Translations under genes and position numbers: made by a program | The notes under the pieces: generated by a model | Database searches by the model: none | Seen by the model: only the letters and a program-made list of their open reading frames with translations | What the model was told of the DNA's origin: nothing | NCBI GenBank assembly: GCA_964017195.1 | Contig: OZ024896.1 | Coordinates: forward strand, 35,767,307-35,831,306 | Length of the DNA: 64,000 nucleotides | Source: Siderastrea radians | Taxonomy: Eukaryota > Cnidaria > Anthozoa > Scleractinia > Rhizangiidae | Direction of reading: 5' to 3' | In this document: piece by piece, positions 1-10,970 of the stretch | How the letters are laid out: each line of letters begins with the position of its first letter | How positions within the stretch are numbered: position 1 is the first letter of the stretch

Positions 1-53
1 AAAGAAATTAGTGGGAGATTAAGTTGTAACATAAGTGTGTTTTTTCTTCGTAG

Positions 54-296
54 AGTCTACTTACTGGCCAGCCGGTTCATACGGGATACCTAAAGCTGCA
101 TCCGGGTGTCCTTATGCTGATGGTTTTCAGTGGCTTATTGGACGTAGATACCAGGATAATGAAGATACCAATTCAAAAAGCAATAAGTCACAGCAATTCC
201 ATCTTGACGCAACAGTAAACAAAAGAGGCATTATCCGTTCATTCTGCGTGAAGACTAATACATTGTCTGACATGAAGCGAAGCGCTTGGCCTCGAG
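54..296 (+). CDS. Gene 1 unit A, ApeC exon a
   Basis: This 243-nt exon follows a TTCGTAG acceptor and ends at CGAG|GTATT. It encodes the N-terminal half of an ApeC domain, including WPAGSYGIPKAASGCPYADG, and holds the first two of the domain's eight cysteines. It is phase 1-1. It matches 47270-47512, the first ApeC exon of gene 2, including the flanking intron, so unit A is probably the first unit of gene 1. Confidence 0.9.
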
Positions 297-390
297 GTAT
301 TATATAAATGCTGTATGAAAGCATTGATACATCTTACAGTCACAGATCAGCTTCAAATTTAGTTTATGTTCTGTTGTATCTGATTTTCAG

Positions 391-774
391 GTAAATACTG
401 CATTTACAAGAAAGGCGGGTCCTGCCCCGCGGGTTTGACATCGGGATTTATTAAGTGGGACGACGAAGATGACGATAACAGGAATAGCAAGAAGGGGACA
501 CTTCCTGACGGCGTATATGACCGCAACACAAAGATCGAGTTTTGCTGTAGAACAGACGGAGACAAAAACGAACCTATCTCTCTCCCCTCCCAGACGCCAT
601 TTTTCTTGTTGGCTTATGATTCAGCTGAATGCCAGCAGGTGAAGTGGGCTGTAGTTAGTGTGGAGTGGATACGGTTTGATAACGAAGATGATGGTGACGC
701 TGATGGTAAAGGAGGGACATATCCACATGGCGCAGGAATTGATGATCACACTATTCATTACTGTTACTATCAGG
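391..774 (+). CDS. Gene 1 unit A, ApeC exon b
   Basis: This 384-nt phase 1-1 exon sits between TTTTCAG and CAGG|GTACGT. It encodes the C-terminal half of the ApeC domain, from KYCIYKKGGSCP to HYCYYQ, with six cysteines and the Asp-rich WDDEDDD and FDNEDDGD stretches typical of the family. The frame is intact. Confidence 0.92.
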
Positions 775-1346
775 GTACGTAAGTAACAACCTCAACAATT
801 TTTCACTAAAGTCGAGGTTAATAGTGGTGGCGGGAAATATCCCCCACTATTAATCTGATGATCTTACAGATCGCTCTCTAATTTAATTCATCTAAATTTT
901 GTCAGTCCCTTTTATTGCAATGTGCAAAAAATTGGTCTACATTTTTAAAGAACAAGTTGTTGGTAACTTTCTTAATATCCACAGTTGGTAAACATACGTG
1001 TTCCTTTTTGGTTTGTTCAGTTAACCCAAAGAGATTTTCTAGCCTTCATTTTAGTAAGTTTATATCATTCTTGATCGGAAGAAAGTAGGCAGGCTTCATA
1101 AAAATCCTTTTGAGAATTCCATAGCTATAGCGTTTTTAAAAGATCTGACGCTGTTTTGCATTCCTTATCTTTAATTTTATTAAGAGTTAATTTGCTTTTG
1201 ATGACAGCAATTCTTGGACATGTTTTGTCGAGGCTGAGGGAAGGCGTGGGATGGAGAAAAAAACTGGTTGGATAAAGAATCAGAACTAACAGGGGACCCC
1301 TAAATTACCTCTAATCAGCGGAGGGTCTTTTTTTTTTTTCTTTCAG

Positions 1347-1973
1347 GATGCAACAAAACGCTTACCGGAGTCAACGGCTCTTTCCACTCACCAAACTATC
1401 CAAGAAAATACCCGGATGGGCAGTACTGCTCCTGGAGGATCACGGTTTACCCAGTACAACGAATCCACTTGATGTTTACAAACTTCAGTTTGCAAAACCA
1501 GAATAACACGGACTGCTTGTACGTGTATGGTGGAGACAATGTCACAGGGGAGGTGTTGGGAGAGTTTTACGGAGGTCACCCTCCCCCAAACGAAGGCATC
1601 TACTCCTCGTCAAACCACATGCTTGTAATATTCAAATCAGATAAGAATGGTTCTTACACTGGTTTCAGTGCCTCGTACAACGCAATTAATTGTTCAGGTG
1701 ATAATTGTTCGGCCATTGCCACCTCATCCTCACGAATCATGAAATTGATACCGTCACCTTCTAGCTATCTTTCAAGATCGCATTCTGTGGTAATAACAAC
1801 GTCATCCAAAAAACAACTGGCAACGACACAATTTATGACAGGACTGCTAATGATGTCATCTTTACTGACGCCACTTAAGAGAACGTCATCCCAAGCAGAG
1901 GTGACTGTGACGTCATCTAAGACGCATCTGGTGATGACGATATCTATCACAGCCCCGGAAGTGGAATCAGCAA
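1347..1973 (+). CDS. Gene 1 unit A, CUB domain plus Ser/Thr-rich linker exon
   Basis: This 627-nt phase 1-1 exon encodes a CUB domain of about 115 residues: CNKTLTG, FHSPNYPRKYPDG, QYCSW, LYVYGG and FKSDKNGSYTGFSASY. A linker of roughly 90 residues follows, rich in Ser, Thr and Met and likely O-glycosylated. The exon ends at GCAA|GTATGA, a donor conserved in every internal unit. The usual fourth CUB cysteine is tyrosine here (EFYGG). Confidence 0.88.
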
Positions 1974-2334
1974 GTATGAATGGAAAATAGAATGATTATA
2001 TACTATTATTAAGTCTAAATATCTGGAACATTCTCCTTGTATTCCAGAAAGGCATTCTATTGGCTTTCTTAGAAATAGAATACGTGAAGACAACACCACA
2101 AATACCCCAAACCTCAAGACTCCGACATTGCCCTTGCGTTTTCTACGCCGGCAAAAGTTATCAGATACTGTGTGTGTCTGGATTTTTTCAAACAACCTAT
2201 GGGTCAAAACGTCGTTTGCCCTAGCTTATATGCTTTGGGCACAATCACTCCGAGACCTCTTAACAAATAGCAGGTATGTCTCGACAGTTATAACATGCAC
2301 TGAAAACTATGCAGTAGAAATCCTCAGCAAAACC

Positions 2335-2425
2335 ACCATTACCAGGAAACATACAACAACAACAACAACAGCAAAAGAAACAGCGACAGTTACCACAACA
2401 AAAATAAACAAGAACAATCGTACAG
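2335..2425 (+). repeat. ACA/AAC-rich stretch between units A and B
   Basis: This degenerate ACA/AAC microsatellite lies about 45 nt upstream of the next ApeC exon. Equivalent stretches sit at the same place in three other inter-unit introns. Its frame is open and would encode Thr-rich sequence before a stop, but I see no convincing splice donor. Confidence 0.7.
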
Positions 2426-2469
2426 CAATTTAAAGATTGAAAGTCTTGTCTTAACTTATTATTTTGCAG

Positions 2470-2712
2470 AGATCATTTATTGGCCAGCTGGCTCATACGG
2501 GTTACCTAAGGCTGCATCCGGATGTCCTTATGCTGATGGTTTTCAGTGGCTTATTGGACGTAGATACCAGGATAATGAAGATACCAATTCAAAAAGCAAT
2601 AAGTCACAACAATTCCATCTTGACGCAACAGTAAACAAAAGAGGCATTATCCGTTCATTCTGCATGAAGACTAATACATTGTCTGACATGAAGCGAAGCA
2701 CTTGGCCTCGAG
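2470..2712 (+). CDS. Gene 1 unit B, ApeC exon a
   Basis: This 243-nt phase 1-1 exon follows TTTTGCAG. It encodes the ApeC N-terminal half and is almost identical to unit A (IIYWPAGSYGLPKAASGCPY), so the two units arose by recent duplication or are being homogenised. Confidence 0.9.
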
Positions 2713-2806
2713 GTATTATATAAATGCTGTATGAAAGCATTGATACATCTTACAGTCACGTATGCGCTTAAAACTTAGTTTATGTTCTGCTGTATCTGAT
2801 TTTCAG

Positions 2807-3190
2807 GTAAATACTGCATTTACAAGAAAGGCGGGTCCTGCCCCGCGGGTTTGACATCGGGATTTATTAAGTGGGACGACGAAGATGACGATAACGGGAA
2901 TAGCAAGATGGGGACACTTCCTGACGGCGTATATGACCGCAACACAAAGATCGAGTTTTGCTGTAGAACAGACGGAGACAAAAACGAACCTATCTCTCTC
3001 CCCTCCCAGACGCCATTTTTCTTGTTGGCTTATGATTCAGCTGAATGCCAGCAGGTGAAGTGGGCTGTAGTTAGTGTGGAGTGGATACGGTTTGATAACG
3101 AAGATGATGATAACGCTGATGGTAAAGGAGGGACATATCCACATGGCGCAGGAATTGATGATCACACTATTCATTATTGTTACTATCAGG
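2807..3190 (+). CDS. Gene 1 unit B, ApeC exon b
   Basis: This 384-nt phase 1-1 exon is open, with all six cysteines of the ApeC C-terminal half. It differs from unit A at only a few residues (for example KMGT for KKGT). Confidence 0.92.
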
Positions 3191-3735
3191 GTACGTAAGT
3201 AAAAACGTGAACAATTTTTCACTAAAGTCGAGGTTAATAGTGGTGGCGGGAAAAATGCCCCACTATTAATCTGATGACCTCACAGACCACTCCCTAATTC
3301 AATTAATATAAATTTTGTCAGTCCCTTTTATTGCGTTGTGCAAAAAATTGGCGTACCTTTTTTAAGAATAAATATCCTCAGTTGGTAAACATACGTGTTC
3401 CGTTTTGGTTTACTCAGCTAACCTAAGTAGATTTTTTAGCCTTCATTTTAGTAAGTGTATAGCATTTTCGATCTGAAGAAACTAGGTACGCTTAAAAAAA
3501 TGCTTTTGAAAATTTCATAGCTCAGCGTTTTTAAAGGATCTCACTTTGTTTTGCATTCCTTGTCTTCACTTTAATTAGGTTTGATTTGCTTTTGATGACA
3601 TCAATTCTTGGACATGTTTTGTCGAGGTTGGGGGGAAGGGGTAAGATGGAGAAAGTAACTATTTGGGTAAAGAATCAGAATAAAGTTAGAACTCCTAAAT
3701 TACCTCCTATCAACGGAGGATCTTTTTTCTTTTAG

Positions 3736-4355
3736 GGTGCAACAGAACTCTTACCGGAGTCAAGGGCACTTTCCACTCACCAAACTATCCAAGAAAATAC
3801 TCGGATGGGCAGTACTGCTCCTGGAGGATCAAGGTCAGCCCAGCACACCGAATCCACTTGACGTTTACAAACTTCACTTTGCAAAACGAGAATGACACAG
3901 ACTGCTTGTACGTGTATGATGGAGAGAATGCCACAGCGGAGGTGTTGGGAGTGTTTTACGGAGGTCACCCTCCCCCAAATGAAGGCATATACTCCTCGTC
4001 AAACCACATGTTTGTAATATTTAAATCAAATAAGAATGGTTCTTACACCGGCTTCAGTGCAAGGGAATTAATTGTTCAGGTGATAATTGTTCGGTCATTG
4101 CCACCTCATCCTCACAAATCATGAAAGTGACACCGGCACCTTCTAGCTATCTTACAAGATCACATTCTTTGGTAATAACAACGTCATCCATAAAACAACT
4201 GGCAACGACACAATTTATGACAGGACCGCTAATGATGTCATCTGTACTGAAGCCACTTAAGAGAACGTCAACCCAAGCAGAGGTCACTGTGAAGTCATCT
4301 AGGACGTATCTGGTGATGACGTCATCTATCACAGGCCCGGAAGTAGAATCAGCAA
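3736..4355 (+). pseudogene. Gene 1 unit B, CUB exon with 7-nt deletion
   Basis: This exon is 620 nt where its homologues are 627. Sister exons read AGTGCCTCGTACAAGG; this one reads AGTGCAAGG, a 7-nt loss between 4060 and 4061. The frame shifts inside the last CUB strand and meets a stop at 4122-4124. The original frame resumes downstream and stays open through the linker, so this is a single recent lesion. Acceptor and donor are intact, and skipping this phase 1-1 exon would keep the frame. Confidence 0.88.
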
Positions 4356-4677
4356 GTATGAATGGGAAATTGTATGATTATATACTACTATGAAGGCTAG
4401 CTATCGCGAAAATTCTCCTTGTATATCAGAAAGGCATTCGATTGGCTTTTCGTTAAATAAAATGCGTGAAGAAAACACCACAAATCCCCCAAACCTTCCT
4501 TGCATTTTCTATACCGGCAAAGGTCATCAGTTGCCGAGTGTGTCTGGTTTGTTTCAAACAACTGACGAGTCGAAACGTCGTTTGCCCTAGCTTATATGCT
4601 TTTGGCCAATCACTCCACGATCTCTTAACAAATAGACGGTATATCTCGACAGAAGTAGAAATCTTCAACGTTACAGC

Positions 4678-4790
4678 TACCGTTACAACTACACCACCAC
4701 CACCAAGAACAACAATAGCAACAACAACAAAAACAACAGCGACAGCTGCCACAACAAAAACAAAACAACAACAAAGACCTACAGCAATTT
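4678..4790 (+). repeat. ACA/AAC-rich stretch between units B and C
   Basis: This is the second copy of the Thr-coding microsatellite. It lies in an open frame that ends in TAA a few bases before the next ApeC exon, at the same position as the stretch between units A and B. Confidence 0.7.
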
Positions 4791-4837
4791 AAAGATGGAG
4801 CCTTTATTTAGTATGATCTTTATTTATTATTTTGCAG

Positions 4838-5080
4838 TGGTCATTTCTTGGCCAGCTGGCTCATACGGGATACCTAAGGCTGCATCCGGGTGTCCTTATG
4901 CTGATGGTTTTCAGTGGCTTATTGGACGCAGCTACCAGGATAATGAAGATGACAACCCAAAAAGCCATAAGTCACAGCAATTCCACCTGGACGCAACAGT
5001 AGACAAAAAAGGCATTATCCGTTCATTCTGCATGAAGACTGATACATTGTCTGACATGAAACGAGGCACTTGGCCTCGAG
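4838..5080 (+). CDS. Gene 1 unit C, ApeC exon a
   Basis: This 243-nt phase 1-1 exon follows TTTTGCAG and starts VVISWPAGSYG. It is closest in sequence to the second-unit exon of gene 2 (49739-49981), which suggests the units were already distinct before the whole gene duplicated. Confidence 0.9.
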
Positions 5081-5174
5081 GTATTAAATAAATGCTGTAT
5101 GAAAGCATTGATACATCTTACAGGCAAGGACCAGCTTCAAATTTAGTTAATGTTGTGCTGTATCTGATTTTCAG

Positions 5175-5558
5175 GTAAATACTGCATTTACAAGAAAGGC
5201 GGGTCCTGCCCCACGGGTTTGACATCAGGATTTATTAAGTGGGACGACGAAGATGACGTTAATAGGAATAACAAGACGGGGACACTTCCTGATGGCGCAT
5301 ATGATCGGAACACAGAGATCGAAGTTTGCTGTAGAACAGACGGAGACAAAAACGAACCTATCTCTCTCCCCTCCCAGACGCCATTTTTCTTGCTGGCTTA
5401 TGATTCAGCTGAATGCCAGCAGGTGAAGTGGGCTGTAGTTAGTGTGGAGTGGATACGGTTTGATAATGAAGATGATGGTAACGCTGATGGCAAAGGAGGG
5501 ACATATCCTCACGGTGCAGGAATTGATGATCACACTATTCATTATTGTTACTATCAGG
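5175..5558 (+). CDS. Gene 1 unit C, ApeC exon b
   Basis: This 384-nt phase 1-1 exon is open, with the six-cysteine ApeC C-terminal half. It ends CAGG|GTGAGT, a stronger donor than in its sister units. The following intron differs from those of units A and B. Confidence 0.92.
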
Positions 5559-6043
5559 GTGAGTAATTAACAGCTATTCACCGAAGTCGTAGTTAATAGT
5601 GGTGGTGGTAAATACTGACCACTATTTACCATTTACATTAACCACACGAGTGATACCAGCCACTTAAAAAGTATTTTGTTGTCTGATAAACGGGGGAAAA
5701 ATTTGCTGAGAGGACTGTTTTCGCCTCAGAGGTGAATAGCGAATGCTATCACGAGTTTGAGTGGTATTCAGAGCTCGCACGTGTTCCCTTACGGCTAAAA
5801 ATAGAAATACCTTTCAAAATAGCTTAGCTATATGTCTTTGAAACATCCGAAGCTGTTTTGTATTCCTGTTTTTTTTTTGTTTTACCAACAGGTGATTTGC
5901 TTTTGGTGACAGTTATAGTTGATTATGTTTTGTCCATGTTATTGGGGATCAGTTGAAGGAGCTATTGGTTAAATATAGGTATCAGAATTAACAGGGAAGC
6001 CCTAAATTACCTCCTATCAAAGGAGGGTCTTTTTTTCTTTTAG

Positions 6044-6672
6044 GTTGCAACAAGACTCTTACTGGAGTCCACGGCACTTTCAACTCACCACACTTTCCAA
6101 GGAAATACCCGGATGGACAGCTCTGCTCTTGGAGAATCACGGTCGGCCCAGCACAAAAAAATCACTTGACGTTTACAAACTTTGCTTTGCAAAACGAGAA
6201 TGACACGGACTGCTTGTACGTGTATGATGGAGAGAATATCACAGCGGAGGTGTTGGGAGTGTTTTACGGAGGCCACCCTCCTCCAAAGAAAGGAATCTAC
6301 TCCTCGTCCGGCCACATGTTTGTGATATTCAAATCAGATAGGAATAGTTCCTACACCGGCTTCAGTGCCTCATACAAGGAAATTAATTGTTCGGGCAATA
6401 ATTGTTCGGTCATTGACATGTCACCCTCACGAATCATGAAGGTGACACAGTCACCTTCTGTATTTCTTACAAAATCACCTTTCCTGGTGATAACATCGTC
6501 ATCCAAAAAAGAACTGGCGATGACATCATTTATGACAGGGCCGCTATTATGATGTCATCTTTACTGACGCCGCTTAAGATAACGTCATCCCAAGCAGAGC
6601 CGACTGTGAAGTCATCTAAGACACATCTGGCGATGACCTCATCTATTACAGGCTCGGAAGTGGAATCACAAA
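6044..6672 (+). pseudogene. Gene 1 unit C, CUB exon with 2-nt insertion
   Basis: The CUB domain itself is open (FNSPHFPRKYPDG, LCSWRI, LYVYDGENITAE). The Ser/Thr linker carries two extra bases: CTATTATGATG where sisters read CTAATGATG. This makes a TGA stop at 6550-6552. The exon is 629 nt rather than 627. The downstream sequence remains recognisable linker up to the A|GTATGA donor. Confidence 0.85.
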
Positions 6673-6887
6673 GTATGAATGAGAGGTGAACTGAGTATAT
6701 ACTATTACTAAGGCTATCTATCTCGACAACTCGCATTGTATTCCAGAAAGGTATTCTGCTGCCTTTCCTGTCCTTTCCTGCAAATAAAGTGCATGAACGA
6801 AACACCACAATTCCCCAAATCCTCAACAGTACAGCAATTTAAAGATTGAGCCTCTATTAAGCCTGATCTTTACTTATTATTTTGCAG

Positions 6888-7133
6888 AGGTCACTTATTG
6901 GCCAGCCGGCTCATACGGGATACCTAAGGCTGCATCCCGGTGTCCTTATGCTGATGGTTTTCAGTGGCTTATTGGACGCAGATACCAGGATAATGAAGGT
7001 GACAATCCAAAAAGCCATAAGTTACAGCAGTTCCACCTGGACGCGACAGTGGACAGCAAGAAAGGCATCATCCGTTCCTTCTGCTTGAAGACCGATACAT
7101 CGAGTGATATGAAGCAAAGCACGTGGCCTCGAG
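6888..7133 (+). CDS. Gene 1 unit D, ApeC exon a
   Basis: This phase 1-1 exon is 246 nt, one codon longer than the internal units (DSKKG). It belongs to the membrane-proximal unit type, matching 52112-52354 of gene 2. The otherwise invariant ASGCP is ASRCP here. Confidence 0.88.
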
Positions 7134-7234
7134 GTATTGTACTGCTGTATGAAAACATTGATATATCAGTCACAGACTAATATCTCAAGATCAACTTCAA
7201 ACTTAGTTAATGTTCTGGTGAATCTGATTTTCAG

Positions 7235-7612
7235 GTAAATACTGCATTTACAAGAAAGGCGGGTGCTGCCCCGCTGGTTTGACATCAGGGTTTATCAAAT
7301 GGGACGACGAAGTCAAGGATAATGCGAACAACAAGACGGGAACACTTCCTGATGGCGTATATGATCGGAACACAGAGATCGAGTTTTGCTGTAGAACAGA
7401 CGGAGACAAAAACGAACCTCTCCCCTCCCAGAGGCCATTTTTCTTGCTGGCTTATGATTCAGCTGAATGCCAGCAGGTGAAGTGGGCTGTAGTTAGTGTG
7501 GAGTGGATACGGTTTGATAATGAAGATGATGGTAATGCTGATGGCAAAGGAGAGACCTATCCACATGGTGCGGGAGTTGATGATCACACTATTCATTACT
7601 GTTACTACCAAG
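7235..7612 (+). CDS. Gene 1 unit D, ApeC exon b
   Basis: This exon is 378 nt and phase 1-1. Two codons are missing (NEPLPSQRP for NEPISLPSQTP) and GGSCP has become GGCCP, which adds a ninth cysteine to the domain. It is open, and the donor CAAG|GTAAGT is strong. Confidence 0.88.
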
Positions 7613-7620
7613 GTAAGTGA

Positions 7621-7720
7621 ATGTAACGATGATGATGATGTTGATGATGGTGATATTAATGATGATGAAGACGATGATGAAGGTGGTGATGATGATGATG
7701 AGGATGATGATGATGACAAA
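7621..7720 (+). repeat. GAT/GAC trinucleotide repeat just inside the intron
   Basis: The repeat starts about ten bases after the unit D donor and reads through as poly-Asp in one frame. The sister intron of gene 2 has the same repeat at 52846-52930, so it predates the gene duplication. The strong donor upstream argues that it is intronic. Confidence 0.8.
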
Positions 7721-8120
7721 TCTTACTTAACTGAAGCGCGGGACTTCCGCTAGTGAGGACACTTTACTGTCTCATTATCGACAGAAGGCCGCATTAGCTT
7801 ACATGTGGCCCTTTCCCTTATGCATATTCTTAGTTTTAGCTGTACTCTTGCAAGATTGAACATCATGGTTTGCTAGTCTCCTGAAAATAGGCCCTCGCAG
7901 TTATGGTGCTAATCAACATTGTAGCTCAATCTCATCTTAATGCAGCCATTGTTGTTCTTTTTTGTTTGCATATTTGCAACCTGTTGATGAATGGTGGGCC
8001 TTTTTTACCCTTTGGGGAGAGGGAGATAATTGGTTTGACACGGGCTCAGAAAATATAGAAAAGGAGTTCTCCACCCTTCCGCTTACCACCTAAAGTTTAA
8101 GTAGTACGTTGTTTTTCTAG

Positions 8121-8870
8121 GATGCAACAAAACCCTTACTGGAGACAACGGCACCTTTCACTCACCAAACTACCCAAGAAAATACCCGGATGGACAGTTC
8201 TGCTCCTGGAGGACCACGGTCAGGCCAGGGCAGCAAATCCACTTGATGTTTACAAACTTCATTTTGGAAAGAGAGAATGACACAGATGGTTTATACCTGT
8301 ATGATGGAGAGAATGTCACAGGGGAGGTGTTGGGAGTGTTTTATGGAGGTCATCCTCCACCCAAGGAAGGAGTATATTCTTCGTCAAGCCACATGTTTAT
8401 AATATTTAGATCAGATAAGAATGCCTCCTACATTGGCTTCAGTGCTTCATTCAGTGCTATTTATTGCCGGAGTAATACTTGCTCCAATGTTACAACCTCA
8501 GCCTTGCGAATCACGGAAATGACACCAACACCTGTTTACCCTACATCATATAAGACACTGCCGGTAATGACGTCACCTGAAACAGAATTTGTAATTACGT
8601 CATATAAGAGATGGTCATCTATAGCAAAGCTGATAATGATGACATCATGTATCACAAAGACAGTTGTAACGTCATCGCACTCAGAACCAGTGATGACGTC
8701 ATCGTACCCAGAACTGGAAGCGACGTCCTCTTTCACCGAGACAACACCAGCACAGCCAACAGAACCGACAGAGCCAACGGAGTCAACAGAACCGTCAGAG
8801 CGTACGGAGACAACAGAACCGTCAAAGGAAGGTGGACAAACAGGAGCAAGAGAAAAACCTAAGGAAAAAG
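8121..8870 (+). CDS. Gene 1 unit D, CUB domain plus Thr/Glu/Pro linker exon
   Basis: This 750-nt phase 1-1 exon encodes a CUB domain and a stalk-like linker with EPTEPTEST-type repeats ending REKPKEK. Both the third and fourth canonical CUB cysteines are absent (TDGLYLYDG, FYGG). It ends AAAG|GTGATT. This is the intact form of the exon that carries a MITE in gene 2. Confidence 0.88.
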
Positions 8871-9297
8871 GTGATTTACTATAGCTGAAGCATGTGCTTT
8901 AGTTTTTCTAGATAATGTGGCATGCACAATAAATCACATGCATCTTCCTCCACTTAAGCTGAGTGTAAAAGCATTTTGCGACAAAAGTCCTTGCAAAGCC
9001 TTTGTAAAAGAAGCAAGATCTTGCACAGTGTTAAGAAGCCAAAAAATATCCACAAACTGGTGAAGAAAATTCATTCAGATCATTTAGTCGCAGAAAATTC
9101 AAGCAGCTGAACTCCTCCACCCTCTACTCGAAAAACAAGGATAAAAGAAATATTGGGCGAGAAAAAAATTGGTCGACAAAGGTGGGTTTAGTAAAGCAAA
9201 ACCAAAACCAAAAGCGTATATAATCAAACGTTTGTAAATGAGGTAAATATGATGTGCATGTAACCTGATAATTTTAAGGTTGTTCTATTACTCGCAG

Positions 9298-9443
9298 GTT
9301 TCAATGTCGCAGATGTTACCCGGGAAACATGTGTAATTCGCACGTGCCCAGTTTGTGAAGCGTACAGGAATCCAACACCAGAACAAGTTTACCCCGGTTG
9401 CCTCTTCGGGAATTTAAGCAACGACGACGGCAACACGAGTTAA
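9298..9443 (+). pseudogene. Gene 1 remnant of transmembrane exon fused to intron-derived sequence
   Basis: The acceptor CTCGCAG and the first ~18 nt match the transmembrane exon of gene 2 at 55151 (GFNVA). From about 9316 the sequence instead matches gene 2 near 56588-56665, which is intron. The roughly 1.4 kb between, with the hydrophobic helix and two tail exons, is gone. Reading on in frame gives GFNVADVTRETCVIRTC and then hydrophilic residues to a TAA at 9441-9443, 48 residues in all, with no membrane segment. Confidence 0.75.
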
Positions 9444-10360
9444 GGAAGACGTCATTTAAATTGTGCATTTCGGTTCTTTTATTCTACTTTACGATTATGC
9501 GAACTCGTTTAACCTGTCTAATGTGGCCGAACTATCCTCGAACTGAATTCATAAGACCGACGGTCAAGTTCGGGAAGAGAGAGAGAGAAATTCACTTTTT
9601 TTTCCAATTCCTATTCCTTTCAGTTTTAGCTATTTAATTCTAGTATGATACTCGTGGCGTCATGGAAACGATTTATGTAAACGCGGTATGAAAGCTTCAT
9701 CTCGGGCCGGAATGTAAACCGAATCCCTGGGGATGCATGGTATTCAGTAAAGCCAAGAGAGGATAAATATCCTCTCTTGGTAAAGCTTCGTACCAGGACA
9801 CTCCGCCCCGAGGTTCAAACCGTTACCCTTTCATCGACAATATTTTTGGAAATGTTAACCTATCATATACCCAGAACAAAGATTGCACCATTTTCTTGAC
9901 CTCAAGATAAGCCACATACAGTAAACCATGGCAGGCTTTAAGTCACCCGAAGGCTCCAAGATCCCATATTATGTCTTATAGTTTCTGACAAGATTTTGCA
10001 ATCCCTTTTTAGCTCTTAGATTTAACTGCTCCCTTTGTCAGTTTTACGTGCATTTTGGTGATCCTTAAAACTAGAATAACCACCCTTTGGTAAACGGCAA
10101 GTGCAAAAAAGGCATCCCTCTCGGGCGGGCCTTTCCGTTTAGCCCTTTTTAGGGAGTATCCCCCAAGGGTGGATCCAACCAAACACAACCTTGGCCAAAA
10201 CGAGTTTCTATATAGTATGGTCTACACCAGCGACCTGGTTATAATTATTCTAGTTCACAGACTCAATTCACAGTCAAAATAATTCAAGCGTTTCTGAAGT
10301 TTTTCCTTCTCAGCTCTACATATTATGTTTATCATTTGGCCGCCGTTGTTTTTGTTTCAG

Positions 10361-10408
10361 TTCGCCGGGTGAGTCTTCCATGTCAATTGAAAATCCGTGT
10401 TATGGCAG
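10361..10408 (+). pseudogene. Gene 1 relic tail exon (ENPCY motif)
   Basis: This 48-nt exon lies between TTTCAG and CAG|GTGAGA. It would encode SSPGESSMSIENPCYG and is homologous to 57098-57145. It needs a phase 2 partner. The last intact ectodomain exon ends in phase 1 and the intervening exons are deleted, so it cannot be joined in frame. Confidence 0.75.
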
Positions 10409-10549
10409 GTGAGATTTAGCGCCACGTGCACTTACAAGTATTCAATAGGGATTACTGCCGCTCCCCGACTCCCCGTTCCTTTCTACTGGTCAAGCATTAG
10501 GATTCATGAATGCACAGAACCAACCGTTAGAATAACCTTTACTGCAGCA

Positions 10550-10860
10550 CCACAGGAATGTACTGCTTAATAGCATTCATTTGAATGGTCACACTTTAGG
10601 ATTTCATCCACAGACTCAAAAGTTAGAATCATCTTGTACAGCATAATAACAGCACCACAGGAAAGTTCTGCTCAATAGCTTTCATTTGAATGGTCACACT
10701 TTAGGATTTCATCCACAGACTCGAAATGAAGATCTAACTTGTGCAGCGTAATAAACAGCACCACAGGAATATCCGGCTGAGTAGCGTTTATTTTAAAGTT
10801 AACAGAATTTCATCCACGGGCTCAAGATTTAGAACCACATTGCACACTATAATCAACAAA
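10550..10860 (+). repeat. Minisatellite in last intron, about three ~105-bp units
   Basis: Units begin ACCACAGGAA and contain TTTAGGATTTCATCCACAGA. The same minisatellite occupies the last intron of gene 2 (57430-57850) with about four units. Confidence 0.75.
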
Positions 10861-10970
10861 GTCACGAGAAAATTCTGCCTCAGTAGTCATCCTGTGAGAT
10901 TTTGTCTGTAAACGAAAATTCTTAACCCCGTACCGAAAAGGTAACGTTTTTTGATCGGCGCATTTCACAG

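Noticed and set aside
1765..1950. Minus-strand open frames inside CUB linker exons
   Set aside because: They recur in every unit as the antisense of the real exon and have no independent support.
4310..4325. TGACGTCA (CRE-like) sites in the linker-coding sequence, also near 8695 and 51597
   Set aside because: They follow from the repeated VMTSS codons of the Ser/Thr linker; the simplest reading is coding repetition.
7496..7753. Poly-Asp open frame continuing past the ApeC exon
   Set aside because: It crosses a strong GTAAGT donor into a GAT microsatellite; the same layout exists at 52717-52974 in gene 2.
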